From Seriola aureovittata (Eukaryota; Chordata; Actinopteri; Carangiformes; Carangidae), in the NCBI RefSeq assembly GCF_021018895.1, contig NC_079375.1, positions 6,566,060 through 6,630,059 of the forward strand: 64,000 nt of DNA. The letters are read 5' to 3'. The notes below the pieces were generated by a model. It did not search any database, was not told the origin of the DNA, and was given only the letters and a program-made list of their open reading frames with translations. Made by a program: the position numbers and the translations under genes. This document shows positions 10,993 to 21,898 of the stretch, one piece after another (position 1 is the stretch's first letter; each line of letters opens with the position of its first letter).

Positions 10993-13900
10993 TCTCTCTC
11001 TCTTTTGTGTTTACAGAAAAACTCTTGGATCTTTTATTTTAACTCGTGAAAAATGGGAGTAAAGACAAAAGTGTTGCATTTATATTTTTGTTCAGTATAT
11101 TTTATAATTTCTACATTGAGGGAACGTGCTGTTAGCATTTGGTAAAAACTATCACCTACCTAGACAGTCAATAATTCACTGGTTCCAGCTTCTCACATGT
11201 GAATGTCTGCTGGTTTTCTTGCTCTTGATATTAACTTAAACATTTTGTGTTTTGGATTGTTGGTGGGAGAAATAAAAAAATTTGAATATGTCAACTTGGG
11301 CTTTGGGCATGTGATGTAATGGGCTTTTTTTTTTTTTTACTCTTTCTTGCACTTTATCAACTAAATGACTGATCAGTTAATCAATAAAATAAAAGACGGA
11401 TTAATTAACAATGAAAATAATCATTAGCTGAATCCCTAAGCCAATATCTTGTTCTAAGTTTGCCTCTTACCGTTTCTGTGCGTCTTCATGTGGCCCTTGA
11501 GGCTGCTTTTCTGATTGAAGCACCTCCCGCAGATATGGCACCCGTACGGCTTCTCCCCGGTATGAATTCGTAAATGTCTTTCCAGATGTCCGGCGCGCTC
11601 GAAGACCTTGCCACAGTACGAGCAGACGAAGCACTTCTTCGGTTTGATCACCTGAAAAGACCTGCTTCTCCTCTGCGGGTGGTGATTGAGCGAGGCGTCC
11701 GCCACGCCACGTAAGCCCGCTTCGCTTGACATCAGCAGCGTGTCTAACGATCCGCAGGGTGCTTGGGAGATCATGCTGTTTTTTATCTCCCCGTACGCTT
11801 TCCCCGGGAAGGGGAAGGCGCTACAAGAAGCTTCGGCCGGTGACGGGAGTAACTGAGCCATCCCGGGGAAGGGCGTCATATTTTGCGCCGAGCCGGCGTG
11901 ATATTCTACACTGCTCATCTCTGTGCTGTTCTGTCCTTGTAATCTAGGGATCCACTGCTGGCCGTCCCTCTCAAACGCTGTAAAGTTTTCACCGAGGGTG
12001 TCTCCTCCTTCCTTTGTCTGCTCGCTTCCTCCATGAAACAGCGGCTGTGTTACGTTCTCCTCGACCGGCTCAGATTTGACCTGTACAGGTGTTGGGAGCA
12101 TGTCCTCGTTCTTGGGTGGGTCATCCTCAGCTTTGATCTGGCTCTCTTCCTCAGGGCGATGTGTGTCGGTACGCGGATTCACCTCGGGAATTTGCTTCTG
12201 TTCGCCTACTTGGACTTCAACTGGTCTGGGCTGAATACCTGTTTAAGAAGAGAGAAGTTATCACAAGCATCTTTAACACCTTCATCCAAAGCAGTCATTA
12301 GCTTTTTACCATTAACTCGAACACTTTTCAGAAATGTTGGCGGCCCAGATCCGACCCCGTGACAGAACGGAGGCCAAATAAAGACTTCTCAGAGAACTTC
12401 TTATTTTAATGATAACGACTGAACATTCAGGGTTGAACTGAAAGCAGGAGAAGGACAATTTTATTTTATTTTTGTTTGATGAGTGGGTGCGGGGGGGGGG
12501 GGGATTTATATATTTAAATTTTTACATAATTACATTTTTTTTTTTACCAAAATTGTACTGTTTGGCAATTGATTTTGTCGGCCCATTTGCATTACCTTTG
12601 CGGCCCACAGGTTGGGAACCACTGATTTAGGTCATGCAAAGGAAGCTATCCAAATTAAACTCTCCTCACATCGAACTGATAACTCCTCCTTAACCTTTAA
12701 GTTTATATCAGTTTTACTTTAAATAAATATTTATTCACATATGGGTTTACAGGTGAACAGCACAGGTGGAAAAACTTGTGGATAATGGCGAAGCTGTTTG
12801 CTGTAACAGCTTTACAGTTTTGAAGCTGCAAAAATAAATGTGAAGTCACATGTTAGCTTAGTCACTCCAGTGTGGCGGCAAAGGCACATCAATTTTTACA
12901 ATGTTAGCCTAGGATTAGGTCACATGGGTCAATTTTTTAAAAACAACCTTAAAAGCTGAAAAAATTACACATTTTTATGAAACAAAACATGAACATTTAG
13001 GGAAGAAAAACAGAGGAGTGATTTCACACAGAAAATGCCATTTACTGTATTTTTGGAGCGTGACAATGGTTCAGACCATCATTTACCAACGACAGAAAGA
13101 GATGCATCAGAATCTCAGTGGTTTCCCAGCTCTGCTAAACAGTTTCCTGTGGGAAATCCTGTGAAGATGTACTTTGTTGGAGGGTGCTCTTTCGGTCAGC
13201 AATTCACTGCTCAAGCACAGATGCCACTTACTTGCCGCTTATTGCTAAGATTTGCAAAACTAAAGAGTAAAGTACCTGAAAGGTCTTGAGGGTAATTTAT
13301 TTCGCAGCTGCACTGCATGAGCATGAACTGAGACGTGACCCCAGTCATTAATATCTAATAGACCGTCCCCTGGGACGTAGAGAAGACAGTCAGTCCAATC
13401 CAGCTGTCAGCGAGGAACTTTCACCCCCCCCCCCCCCATTTACTGTCGTCTTGCCTAAACCACATAGTTTTGTCTCTGCTTACTGTGACACGGAGGAATG
13501 TCACAGCCAGAGACTTCCGACTGAACTGAACCGAGACAAGAGGACAAAATAACATGCAGAGAAACAGCAATACAACTAGCTGCCAACCTGTCAGGGAGGT
13601 TTGGAGGACCTTCAAATTAAGAGATTCCTCACATCTATTATATTACAAATCTAAAATATTTTAAACTTTATTTAAAAAGTCCAAAGGAGATTTTTTGTTT
13701 TTAGAGATTTTATTTATACAATTGTCCAGTTAATTGTTAACCCTCTAAGGTCAACGGATGTTTCCATTATAATATCTTACTATAATAAGATATAAAAATG
13801 TCCTTGCGATAATAAAGCACAGAAATATGGTTTATGCGATGTCTAACAACATTATGTTGACAATGTTAGAATCTGTGACTCACAGGCGGAGCTAGAAGCC

Positions 13901-16900
13901 CTCTAAGCAGGCCTCACTTTTTAGACAACACTTTTCATTTTAGGCGTTTATTATACATTTATCTACTATTTTACTCACATGTTGCACTATTATTATCATC
14001 AACATAAAACTTTGGTAAACCAATTTCAAGCACCAAAACAATTCATCCATATCAGCAACGGTTTGTTTTCACAATAGATTTGAAGATTTCCAAAAAACCT
14101 GGGCTTCAATTTTTCAGCGTTTGGTGAATCATCTCTCTGCACAGTGTAAAGAGGGTCAAAAAGGGGCCGCGTTATAGAAGGGGATGAGATTGTTCTGAAA
14201 ATTGTGATATAAACACTTGGGTATTACCTCAAATGCAAGTACCTTAAGAAATAATGTAGAAATCGAGAAAATACCCTTAGACCTCAGAGGGTTAAATATA
14301 AAGCCTGTGACCCTTATTGGGGCATTTAAATTTGAGGCCCAAACATCCTGAGAGCCTAATCCTGCCCTGCTGGAGAGTCCTTGAGGGAGACACTAAATCC
14401 CCACCAGCTCCACAGCCAAAGGTCCTGACCTCCATGAGCAGGAAAACAGAAGAAGAAGAATGTCTCCATTTTCAAATGCGTTTTCAGACATTAATGCAGA
14501 GGGTATTACCTGAGTGCACAGACTCTTCTGCAGCAACAACCTGCTTTGCATGTACATCTATTCAAACTGAAACCTGACAACTGCCAAGTAAAACAGTCTT
14601 CAGGGTTTCCTTGTAATGAGATTCAGCTGCGACTCTACAGGTAGTTGTTGAAAGGAAAAAGAAAAGAAAAGCCAAAGTATTTTACTTACATCTACGATGA
14701 ATCTTCATGTGCTCCTTGAGGCTGCACGTCTGATTGAAACGTCTCCCACAAATCTCGCAACGATACGGTTTCTCGCCGGTATGAATCCTTTTGTGTCTCT
14801 CGAGGTGCCCGGTGCGCTCAAAACATTTGCCACAGTACGGACAGACGAAGCCTTTCTTAAACATCAACCTCTTCCTCCTCCGCACAATGTTGTACAAGTT
14901 ACGGTACTGACTGTGACCCAGCAGCCCACGGCTGAACGGGCTCTGCTGAAACCCGCCGGAGCCGCTGCAGGGCACGGCCAGTCCAGAGTTCAGGGAGGAT
15001 TCAGGGAGACACGACAGGGAGTTCTGCCCTAAATTTAAATAATCGGAGTTGTTGCGTCCTGTCTCGTTTTGCGTGGTCGATCTCCACTGCCCACTGTTCC
15101 CCTCGTACAGACCCAGCTCCTCTCCCAGCTGATCAGTTTGCCCTCCGACACTTCCCTGTTCCATGGGTTCAGGTTTAACCTGGACCTCCGGTATGGACAG
15201 GCTGTTGTGGTCCTGGTCAGCGCGCACATTTTCAAGCGAGGTCCTCTCATCACCGGCGGCACTCTGACTACCTGTGGAGAGACAAGTGTATTTATTAGCC
15301 TCTAATGTTTTAATGTCATAATTAAATATGTGAATTAAAGTTGTTTGGTAACCTCATTCGGACGCATTTAGCAGTGGAAGAAAATAATGTTAATGACCAC
15401 CTACGATTCTAATAACAACAAGCATTGCACAACTTTTGTGATCCTCCGTCTCAACTATCTCACTCTTAAATCTCACACTGTTCCGGTTTCAAACTAGGTT
15501 TAGGTCAAATCTACAAAATTTCACAACAATTTCCCAAAAACATGACAACTACTGTGCTTTTCAGACTGAAGTAAACCAATGTAGTGCTATGAGGGGCATC
15601 ACTATCATATGACCAACAATCCATCAGTAAATGACTTTGTAGGTTGGCGTTTGTTGAGGGGTCAGCATGCATTTAGAGCTGCAACAATCCGTCAAATAAT
15701 GGATTAGTGCATCAGCGGAACTTAAATGTACGTAACCGTCATTTATCAAGAAAAATGTCAAATGAAAACAACTGTTTATGGCTTCAGAGAGTGATGAGAG
15801 AAAGAAGAGGCGAGAATCACATAGGGGCTTTTTGCACTTCCTGCACAGGACATCTAATTCTCAGATACACCCATCAGAAAACATTGTGGTTGACACAGTA
15901 GATAAAGTAACAGAATCCCTTTAAGAAGCAGTATTTGTCTACATCTTACAAATGTAAATATCCCTTATAGTCCTATAAGCTTTTACTAATGATGCTGTTT
16001 CTCTTCGTAGAAGCAGATATGGCATATTTGGAGCCGTCTCATGCACAGCTGACTGACAGACATCTTTCATAGTCAAGTCGATGCTCAATCTGCCCCTTGC
16101 AGACAGACTGGGCTGATAAGTTTGATGAAGCAGGGATCCTTAAAAAGGCAAACACAGATGTCGGATTACTGTCAAGAAAACAGAGATTTGTGGATTTCCA
16201 TCTCAAGGAAATCTAGTCGTCATATATCCTACAGCGATGTAACGGTATCTAGCTCCTACAGTGCTGTGCAAAAGTTGTCAGCATTTTAGATGAGATTTTC
16301 CATGAGGGAGGTGTCCGATCGGTCACAAATTCCCAAGCCAGAGTCTTGATTATTATGATGATTATGAATTATCATCAGAGACAAGAAAAACAGAGTCCTG
16401 CAACAGATGGTCTAGTCCTGATCTCTTCATCATGGGGTCAGTCTGGGATTACACAAAGATCTGAAACTGTGCACAATTGTCCTGAGAACTGGTGCTGCTT
16501 TAAAGACGAAGGGTGGTCACACTAAATATTGATTTTACTTTTTTTTTTCTGTTGCCTGCAATTTGAATAAAGTTGAGTGATAAACAAAAACTACTCATGG
16601 CATTATTTTTGAAAGTATCCTCAGTTTACTGTAAAACTTTTACACAGCACCGTGTGTGTGACATGAGTGCATCCCAGTAAGAGGTATCCCAGGTCAAAAT
16701 GGTGAGTAGATGTGTGTTTTTGGTTCATCTCCATCAGGTCCATCTTACCATCTCTCCCATAGGTGCTGGGTCGCAGGGTCACCCTGTCCTGCGCCGCTCT
16801 CAGCTCGCTGTGGAGAACCTCCACGCTGCTCTTCAGCTTCTTGATCTCATTCTCCCGCTGACACATTTCCAGCCGCAGCACCACCATGCCGTCCTCCACA

Positions 16901-16986
16901 ACTTTGGAGATTTCTGCCACGGCCGCTTTGGACAGGGCATCGATGATGGAGGCGATCTGAGCCCGCAGAGCGACGCTGCTCACCAT
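9288..16986 (-). CDS. Zinc-finger gene B: N-terminal module plus three serial two-finger exons
   Basis: Predicted nuclear C2H2 DNA-binding protein. Serial model: join 16749-16986, 14690-15271, 11471-12238, 9288-10087; total 2388 nt, 795 aa. Exon 1 carries the shared KAAVAEI and coiled-coil module. Each following exon has an acidic linker with a V-K-x-E-P motif and ends in two C2H2 fingers. Exons 2 and 3 are symmetric (phase 1 in, phase 1 out) and are followed by strong donors (GTAAGT, GTAAGA). If those donors are not used, each reading frame stops 2 to 5 codons later, so every zinc-finger exon could also be a terminal exon: 275, 340 or 345 aa with exon 1 directly spliced. I saw no second N-terminal exon between the finger exons, which argues for one transcription unit. 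An alternative reading is three genes, two of which have lost their first exons. Confidence 0.78.
10586..10631 (+). repeat. G-rich purine tract with G-quadruplex potential
   Basis: Several runs of three to five G separated by one to three bases lie inside the Tc1 remnant. The pattern satisfies the usual four-run quadruplex rule. Confidence 0.7.
10654..10925 (-). pseudogene. Tc1-like transposase remnant, C-terminal part
   Basis: The frame reads QFLEA, stop, NIPVLAW, stop, then [18 protein letters not shown] and LPANIQQ, ending EANGGHTRY and a stop. This is the C-terminal end of a Tc1-family DDE transposase, including the conserved SPD...EHVWD region. Two in-frame stops and an extra codon show it is dead. 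The catalytic N-terminal and central parts are missing. Confidence 0.82.
10939..11002 (+). repeat. (TG)n then (TC)n microsatellite
   Basis: About 26 TG units followed by six TC units, embedded in the right end of the Tc1 remnant. Confidence 0.95.
11160..11432 (+). repeat. Dispersed teleost repeat (AATTAATCGATTAG family), partial
   Basis: Shares CTGGTTCCAGCTTCTCA, the TTGGATTGTTGG block and the GATTAATTAACAATGAAAAT end with other copies in the window. It lies in the intron of gene B, close to exon 3. Confidence 0.7.
11454..12238 (-). CDS. Zinc-finger gene B, exon 3 (two fingers), internal or terminal
   Basis: Acceptor TTAAACAG|GTATT, phase 1. The linker holds SQIKAED and [10 protein letters not shown]; then fingers CSYC...HLERH and CHIC...SLKGH, the closest relatives of exon 2. 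As an internal exon it ends at 11471 (AACG|GTAAGAGG, phase 1); read through, it stops at 11454. Confidence 0.85.
13741..14291. mobile_element. piggyBac-like MITE with TTAA target sites
   Basis: A 551-bp segment is bounded by perfect 12-bp inverted ends CCCTCTAAGGTC and GACCTCAGAGGG (one mismatch), each flanked by TTAA (13737-13740 and 14292-14295). TTAA duplication and CCC-starting ends are hallmarks of the piggyBac superfamily. No coding frame remains. It lies in the intron between exons 2 and 3 of gene B. Confidence 0.8.
14682..15271 (-). CDS. Zinc-finger gene B, exon 2 (two fingers), internal or terminal
   Basis: Acceptor CTCCACAG|GTAGT, phase 1. The linker has [10 protein letters not shown]; then fingers CPYC...HLERH and CEIC...SLKEH. 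As an internal exon it ends at 14690 (AGAT|GTAAGTAA, phase 1). Read through, the donor itself supplies TGT AAG TAA and the frame closes at 14682. Confidence 0.85.
16749..16986 (-). CDS. Zinc-finger gene B, coding exon 1 (N-terminal module)
   Basis: A 238-nt exon starting [10 protein letters not shown] and ending GAGATG|GTAAGATG in phase 1. It encodes [24 protein letters not shown] and a coiled coil, the same module as in the other three zinc-finger genes. Confidence 0.88.
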
Positions 16987-17189
16987 TGTGATAAACCAAG
17001 CAAGTGACAGGGAGACCTGAAGTTTACAGCGAGAGAAGTGGCCCGACCGTCCGAGGCGAGGCTGTTAAGTCGGTCGCCCCGGAAAAACGAAACGGGTCAT
17101 TGCCGGAGCCACCGACTGCACACAGACCGCAGCTATACGGTGAGTCTGACGCTAGGTTTAATGTGTGGCGCTTTCTGCTAACAGCAACT

Positions 17190-17229
17190 AATTGGCACAA
17201 AGAATAATCTCGTTAACGGAAGTGATGAC
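17190..17229 (-). promoter_or_regulatory. Candidate promoter of zinc-finger gene B
   Basis: An ATTGG (inverted CCAAT) near 17191 and a CGGAAGTGA ETS-type site near 17218 lie 200-240 nt upstream of the start codon, in sequence richer in CG than its surroundings. Inferred from motifs only. Confidence 0.35.
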
Positions 17230-17354
17230 ACAAAACCGTAAAAACGGGACAATGGACGCAACGTATATTCCCGAGGCACTTCCGAGGTTAGGCTTTTAAA
17301 AAAAAAAAAGAGTTAACCAACCAAGATTGAGAAAAATGACGATAACACACAGGT

Positions 17355-17615
17355 CTGGCACCTATGAAGCCTAATGCATTCACCTAAAAAATTTAAGAGA
17401 TGATCATGTCGTTAATTCAGAAAAACTGGGTTTTTTAATTAAATAAATAAATAAAAAAAATTCCTTCTCTGTTTTTTTGAATTAATAACATAATTATCTG
17501 AATGTTCTGAGAATCTTTCTTTTAAAAAAAAATTCAATAAGTTCAAAAAGTTAATTCAGAAAAACAGCAGATTTTTTTTCCTTAAGTGAATGCATTATGC
17601 TTCTGTGGGCACCAG
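17355..17615. mobile_element. MITE-like element with about 34-bp inverted ends
   Basis: The left end CTGGCACCTATGAAGCCTAA, continuing TGCATTCACC, pairs with the right end, which reads in reverse complement CTGGTGCCCACAGAAGCATA, continuing ATGCATTCAC. Internal AT-rich sequence has no coding capacity. A target duplication is not clear. Confidence 0.6.
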
Positions 17616-17688
17616 TATAAAACACGGAGGAAAATAATCCAAGCAACAGTAACGTATATAATACAGAAGAAAAATAACTGAATTAATT

Positions 17689-17691
<3 letters not shown>

Positions 17692-17746
<55 letters not shown>

Positions 17747-17760
17747 TATATACATATAAT
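17692..17760. repeat. (TA)n microsatellite
   Basis: About 30 TA units with a few C interruptions near the right end. Confidence 0.95.
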
Positions 17761-19693
17761 ATAAATAAAGTAGAAGATTAATAGGAGAAACATAGCATTA
17801 TACAATACAATTGCAACACCCCACATTAAAACACAGTGGAGGTCATTTGACAACCATTAACTCACTTTATTTATTTTTTTCCTTATGAAAGCCCCCCCCC
17901 CCATAAAATGCCATGCAATTCATTAAACCAAATTGTTAACTCATGTAAGGACAACAGTAAATAAATAAAATAAACAATAAAAACAAATAAATAAGTATAG
18001 CACGTATTATAATGAAAAAAGTTATAGAAAAAGTAGAAGAAAAAAATCTACAGACAAAAGATATAAACTATGTGCAAATATAAAATCAAATACATTAATG
18101 CATAGGTACACACCTCACACCGCCTTTACTAGGACACCCTTAAATCATTACTACTGCACCATGAAACTGTTTTTAGAGGCCACATAATGAGTTCAATGTA
18201 TTACAACTGATTTTAGGTTAAATACACAGTCTGTACCTGGACGGTCCAACAGCTGGTCAGTTGGTTTCCTATCAAAAACATAACACAAATCATGAAGACT
18301 AACAAACAAAGGTAACAGTTAGGGGGGCGATACATAAAAATGTGCAAGGCACTGGAACACTTCTGAGCACAGTAAGATCTTACTGTTGCTGATCCAATGC
18401 AGAGATATCTGCCGATATCTGTGCTCTCTTTTTCTGAAATCAAACTCAGTATACCTCACAGCGTGGAACTTATAGGATTCATTTTTATGTAAGGTATGAA
18501 GGTGAAGATAAAGCAAGAGATTGCTGTGACACTAAAAACTGAGTTGGCAGCCTAATTTGACTGAATTGCTGGTAAAAACACTATATTTTATGATATTGAG
18601 AGATAAACTTTCTATATTTTGGATTGGTCATGTTATGGCAGATAACCCACCCACTTAATTAAAAAAAAAACTGTTGCGCATCTGTAAAACTGTCCATAGA
18701 AGACCATACAGTCCAGGACACTCAGGGTATGGCTGGGCGGTATGATTATATATAGATATATATTGAGAGATTTTGCCATACCATTTGTACCATGGCTTCT
18801 GCGCCTGTATCAGACCGGTGATTTCCAACCTTTCTTACTGTGGTCTTAATACGGTGCAACATCTACTTGTGTCACATTGTCACATTTTGCATGTCTGTGA
18901 CTTTGCGAGCAATTTCCCTTCCCCACAGTTTCATTTGAATCATTTTAAAAGAGGTAAAACTATCCAGTATTTTATGTTAAAGAATTGTTAAAGAAATTCC
19001 TCAATTTAGATTTTTTACTATTTCATAGCCTGGTAATCTTCTTGGGAGCATTACGCAAAATGCTGCAAAACCATAAGCTGCTTTATGTAAATGTTGGAAT
19101 TTCATATGACTACATTGATGCAATGTATATTAACTCGCCACGTATTTCATTTACTGGATTAGCTTCTTAGTTTCTCATTTGAGTTTTTCATAAAAGTTAG
19201 TATCACTTTGTATCTCAAAGTACCACTTCAAATCATGTTATAATGAGTTTTAACCGCCACATTGCCTACTCTTTGTTCAGGTATATTAAACCAACCAAAC
19301 CTGTCAAAATGTCTTGATGATGTGCCAAATTAATTGAAAGTCAACTTGAAACTGTAATTTTCACTTGGCAATCTTCCTGTACTCTCAACGTCGAGATAAA
19401 TAACCCCACGCTATGATTCCAGTGATGCATGATAAAGAATGAATCTCATTCTTGACTGTGAGAAAATAAAGTTCTATCATCATATGTGGTATACACAGGT
19501 TTGAACAATTAATACATTTAACTAAAATCACATTTCCAACCTCCTTGTCTTGCCCCATGAAATGCCCGGTGGACATTTTTATGACTGTATTCAACGCACT
19601 GAAACTGTCAGAGTACCCGGCAAAATAAATATGGTTTTGTGCAAATGCTCTGAAGTCTTACAGAGTGTCTCTGAGAGACCCGGTATCTGAGCG

Positions 19694-20676
19694 CTATCTT
19701 CCTTGTAGGTGAATCTCTTGGTGTATTTTGAGGTTACCTAGCACTGTGAAGCTTTTACCACACTGCCCACAGCTGTACGGCTTCAGGCCGCTGTGGAACC
19801 GTTCGTGTCTCAGGCAGTTGTCCTGCCTCGAAAACATTTTGCCGCAGATTTTACAACTGAACGGCCTCTCTCCCGTGTGCACACTTTGGTGCGTCTTCAG
19901 CCGGGTCTTCTGGGTGAAAGACTTGCCGCATTCAAGGCACCTAAAAGGTTTGAAGGGTTGGTGGGTGGCCTTGTGCTCCTCCAGCTGAGACAAGCGGGGA
20001 AAACCCTTGTTGCACAAAGAGCAGATGAAGAGTTTCTGATTTGTCCTCCACAGATTCATTACTCTTTTTGCCCGCAGGTTGTTTCTACTGTAGATGTAAT
20101 CCTCTGTGTCTTCTGTAGACTTCGGGACATGAGGCAGGGCTCGTGACGGCCCGGCCCGCTGCGAAGCAGACAGTTGCAAGCGAGGGTCCTGACTGACTGC
20201 AGGGCGTGAAACATGTCGAAATGGTTCATTATGAACAGGCTCTGAAGCGGTACCTCCCATGCACATAGGAGGAATCTCTACCTCTACTTTTATCGGCACA
20301 CTTAAGGAATCTTCTGCGGTTTCCTCTGGTGCAGCTGATGAAGAGTTAAAGGAGCTTTCTGCGTTTCTGTGAGCAGACAATTGCTCAGCGTGAGAAGGGA
20401 AAATCTGTATGCGCTGCTGAGCTGCAACAGAGCTTTCCTCAAACATGCTACAAGCAGCAGGAGGCCATATTGGGTCATCTTGCTCTCCCGCCTCAAAGTT
20501 AAGATTAGTGGCTGCTGTTGCAGTGTTGTCTGTTGTTTCCTGGACTGCAAGTTCATCTGCTGGCTCATGTTTCACTGCTGGCCTCATGTCATGGCTCTCC
20601 TCTGTCCCATCACAGAGTGAATCAGTAGTCTTTGGTTCCAGATACACCACACATGTTTGCTGATCTTCTTTTTCAT
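19694..20676 (-). CDS. Zinc-finger gene C, terminal exon (linker and four fingers)
   Basis: Acceptor TCAAATGCAG|ATGAA, phase 1, so the split codon is G|AT (Asp). The stop is at 19694. No donor follows the last finger. Confidence 0.9.
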
Positions 20677-21789
20677 CTGCATTTGAAAGAAAAAAAAAAT
20701 TCATTGAAGGTACACATGAATTTGACTCTTAGCCCCAATAATGCAAATGTAAGTCAATAATCCAAGAACACAATTATTAACTGGAACAGTACAACCCCAC
20801 AGCTATTTACTTACCCTGTCTATTGGAAGGTGTCCATCTCTGAAAGAACATGAGGAGACATCATCTGAACACTAACGATTCATTCCTTAACATAGCATAT
20901 GTCCAGTGCAACAACTTACTTTAAGAAACACACTACTTTCATGATTGCATTCAGTCAGTTCATCTACTGAAAACAGATCCAAATTTTCAGAAATGATTAT
21001 ATGTGAGGTTAGAACATAATTGCAATAAAATACACAGTAAAAACAAAAAAACATAAAACTCTTTCAGAGAATACATAAAAGTCATGTTTATGTTTATGTT
21101 AAACTATAAGATCAGAAAACAGTCAGTTAATCAATATGTAACTTGACAATAAACTGATTTATATCTATGACAGTCAATTAATTATTTCAGGCATTTTTAT
21201 TAAAGAAAATGCCAATGTGAAATCAAGACTTTTCCTTTTCCTGTCTTTTGTGATAGAAAAGTGCACATCTGCTGGCCTGGACAAAACAAGCCATCTGAGG
21301 AACTATAGGCCAGTTTCACATGTATGAAAATGATCGAATAATCTTTAAGCCGAATTTACCAGGAGACCATAAAAATTCGTTAGGGATCTCTAATCATGTT
21401 CTACCGGTTGAGAAACGTTGTGGACAAGCATGTGAATTCTGAATTGAGGACATTTTAAATGAAGTTTGGTGTGAAAGTGCTATCCAGACCCAGATGAGCT
21501 ACCTGAAGTGTTTCTCACCTTTTGGAGGGACCTGACTCCCGGCTGTTGTTTGCTCCTGCTTGTCCTCTGTAGCTTGTGTCATGGCTGCTTCTTGAGCTTT
21601 GCAGAGTTCAACCTCCATTAGGTTCAAACTTCTTTTGAGCTCCTGGATCTCACTGTCTTTCCGACACATCTCCAGGCGCAGAACCACGGTCCCGTCCTCC
21701 ATCAGCTTCGTTATTTCGGCGACCGCAGCTTTCGCTAACACATCCATGATGGCTGCGACCTGCGAACCAAATGAAGAAGGGAAAGACAT
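19694..21789 (-). CDS. Zinc-finger gene C: four-finger C2H2 protein with coiled-coil N-terminus
   Basis: Predicted nuclear DNA-binding protein. Join 21519-21789 and 19694-20676; 1254 nt, 417 aa. I chose the ATG at 21787-21789 (MSFPSSFGSQ) because it matches the starts of the sister genes; an ATG 11 codons upstream (21822) is also in frame. The first exon encodes VLAKAAVAEITKLMEDG, VLRLEMC and a coiled coil. The second has VKHEPADE and IKVEVE motifs and four C2H2 fingers (CSLC, CLEC, CKIC and CGQC starts). Helix positions -1/2/3/6 read R-S-Q-E, Q-T-R-T, R-D-N-R and V-G-N-I. The third finger has cysteine where the helix leucine is usual. It lacks the two small linker exons seen in genes A and D. 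Confidence 0.88.
21120..21302 (+). repeat. Dispersed teleost repeat (AATTAATCGATTAG family), fragment
   Basis: GTCAATTAATTATTTCAGGCATTT and the GGACAAAACAAGCCATCTGA block match internal parts of other copies. It lies in the intron of zinc-finger gene C. Confidence 0.6.
21519..21789 (-). CDS. Zinc-finger gene C, coding exon 1 (N-terminal module)
   Basis: A 271-nt exon ending CCAAAAG|GTGAGAAA in phase 1. Carries the shared N-terminal helix and coiled coil followed by a polar tail. Confidence 0.87.
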
Positions 21790-21898
21790 CCTGTCGAGTG
21801 AAAATAATAACTTAGTGGACACAAATTCAAAGCTTTGTTTAACGACCAGAGCTTCTGCACTGAGGAGAAGCGCCCTCCCATCTGTTTTATTTTGGTTT

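Larger units (their letters stand above)
10234..11098 (-). mobile_element. Tc1/mariner-type transposon remnant
   Basis: Both ends match a familiar teleost Tc1-like terminal repeat: ACTGAGCAAAAATATAAACA on the left and, in reverse orientation, TTTATATTTTTGTTCAGTAT on the right, with the AACACTTTTG block and the ATGAGTTGAA block just inside. The left inverted repeat is long (about 200 bp). The right one has been largely replaced by a TG repeat. Most of the transposase is deleted. It sits in the intron between exons 3 and 4 of zinc-finger gene B. Confidence 0.85.
16987..19693. other. Intergenic region between zinc-finger genes B and C
   Basis: The first 300 nt is probably promoter and 5' UTR of gene B. 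After that come a MITE-like inverted repeat (17355-17615), a TA microsatellite, A-rich runs and a short GGCTGGGCGGTATGA fragment (about 18730) resembling a dispersed teleost repeat. The end nearest 19693 may be 3' UTR of gene C. No exon seen. Confidence 0.5.

Noticed and set aside
10728..11042. Plus-strand frame of 104 codons over the Tc1 remnant
   Set aside because: Antisense of the transposase relic running into a TG repeat.
20813..20840. Possible microexon between acceptor TTTCAG and donor GGTAAGT in gene C
   Set aside because: In the required phase it contains TAG, while direct splicing of the two flanking exons keeps the frame.
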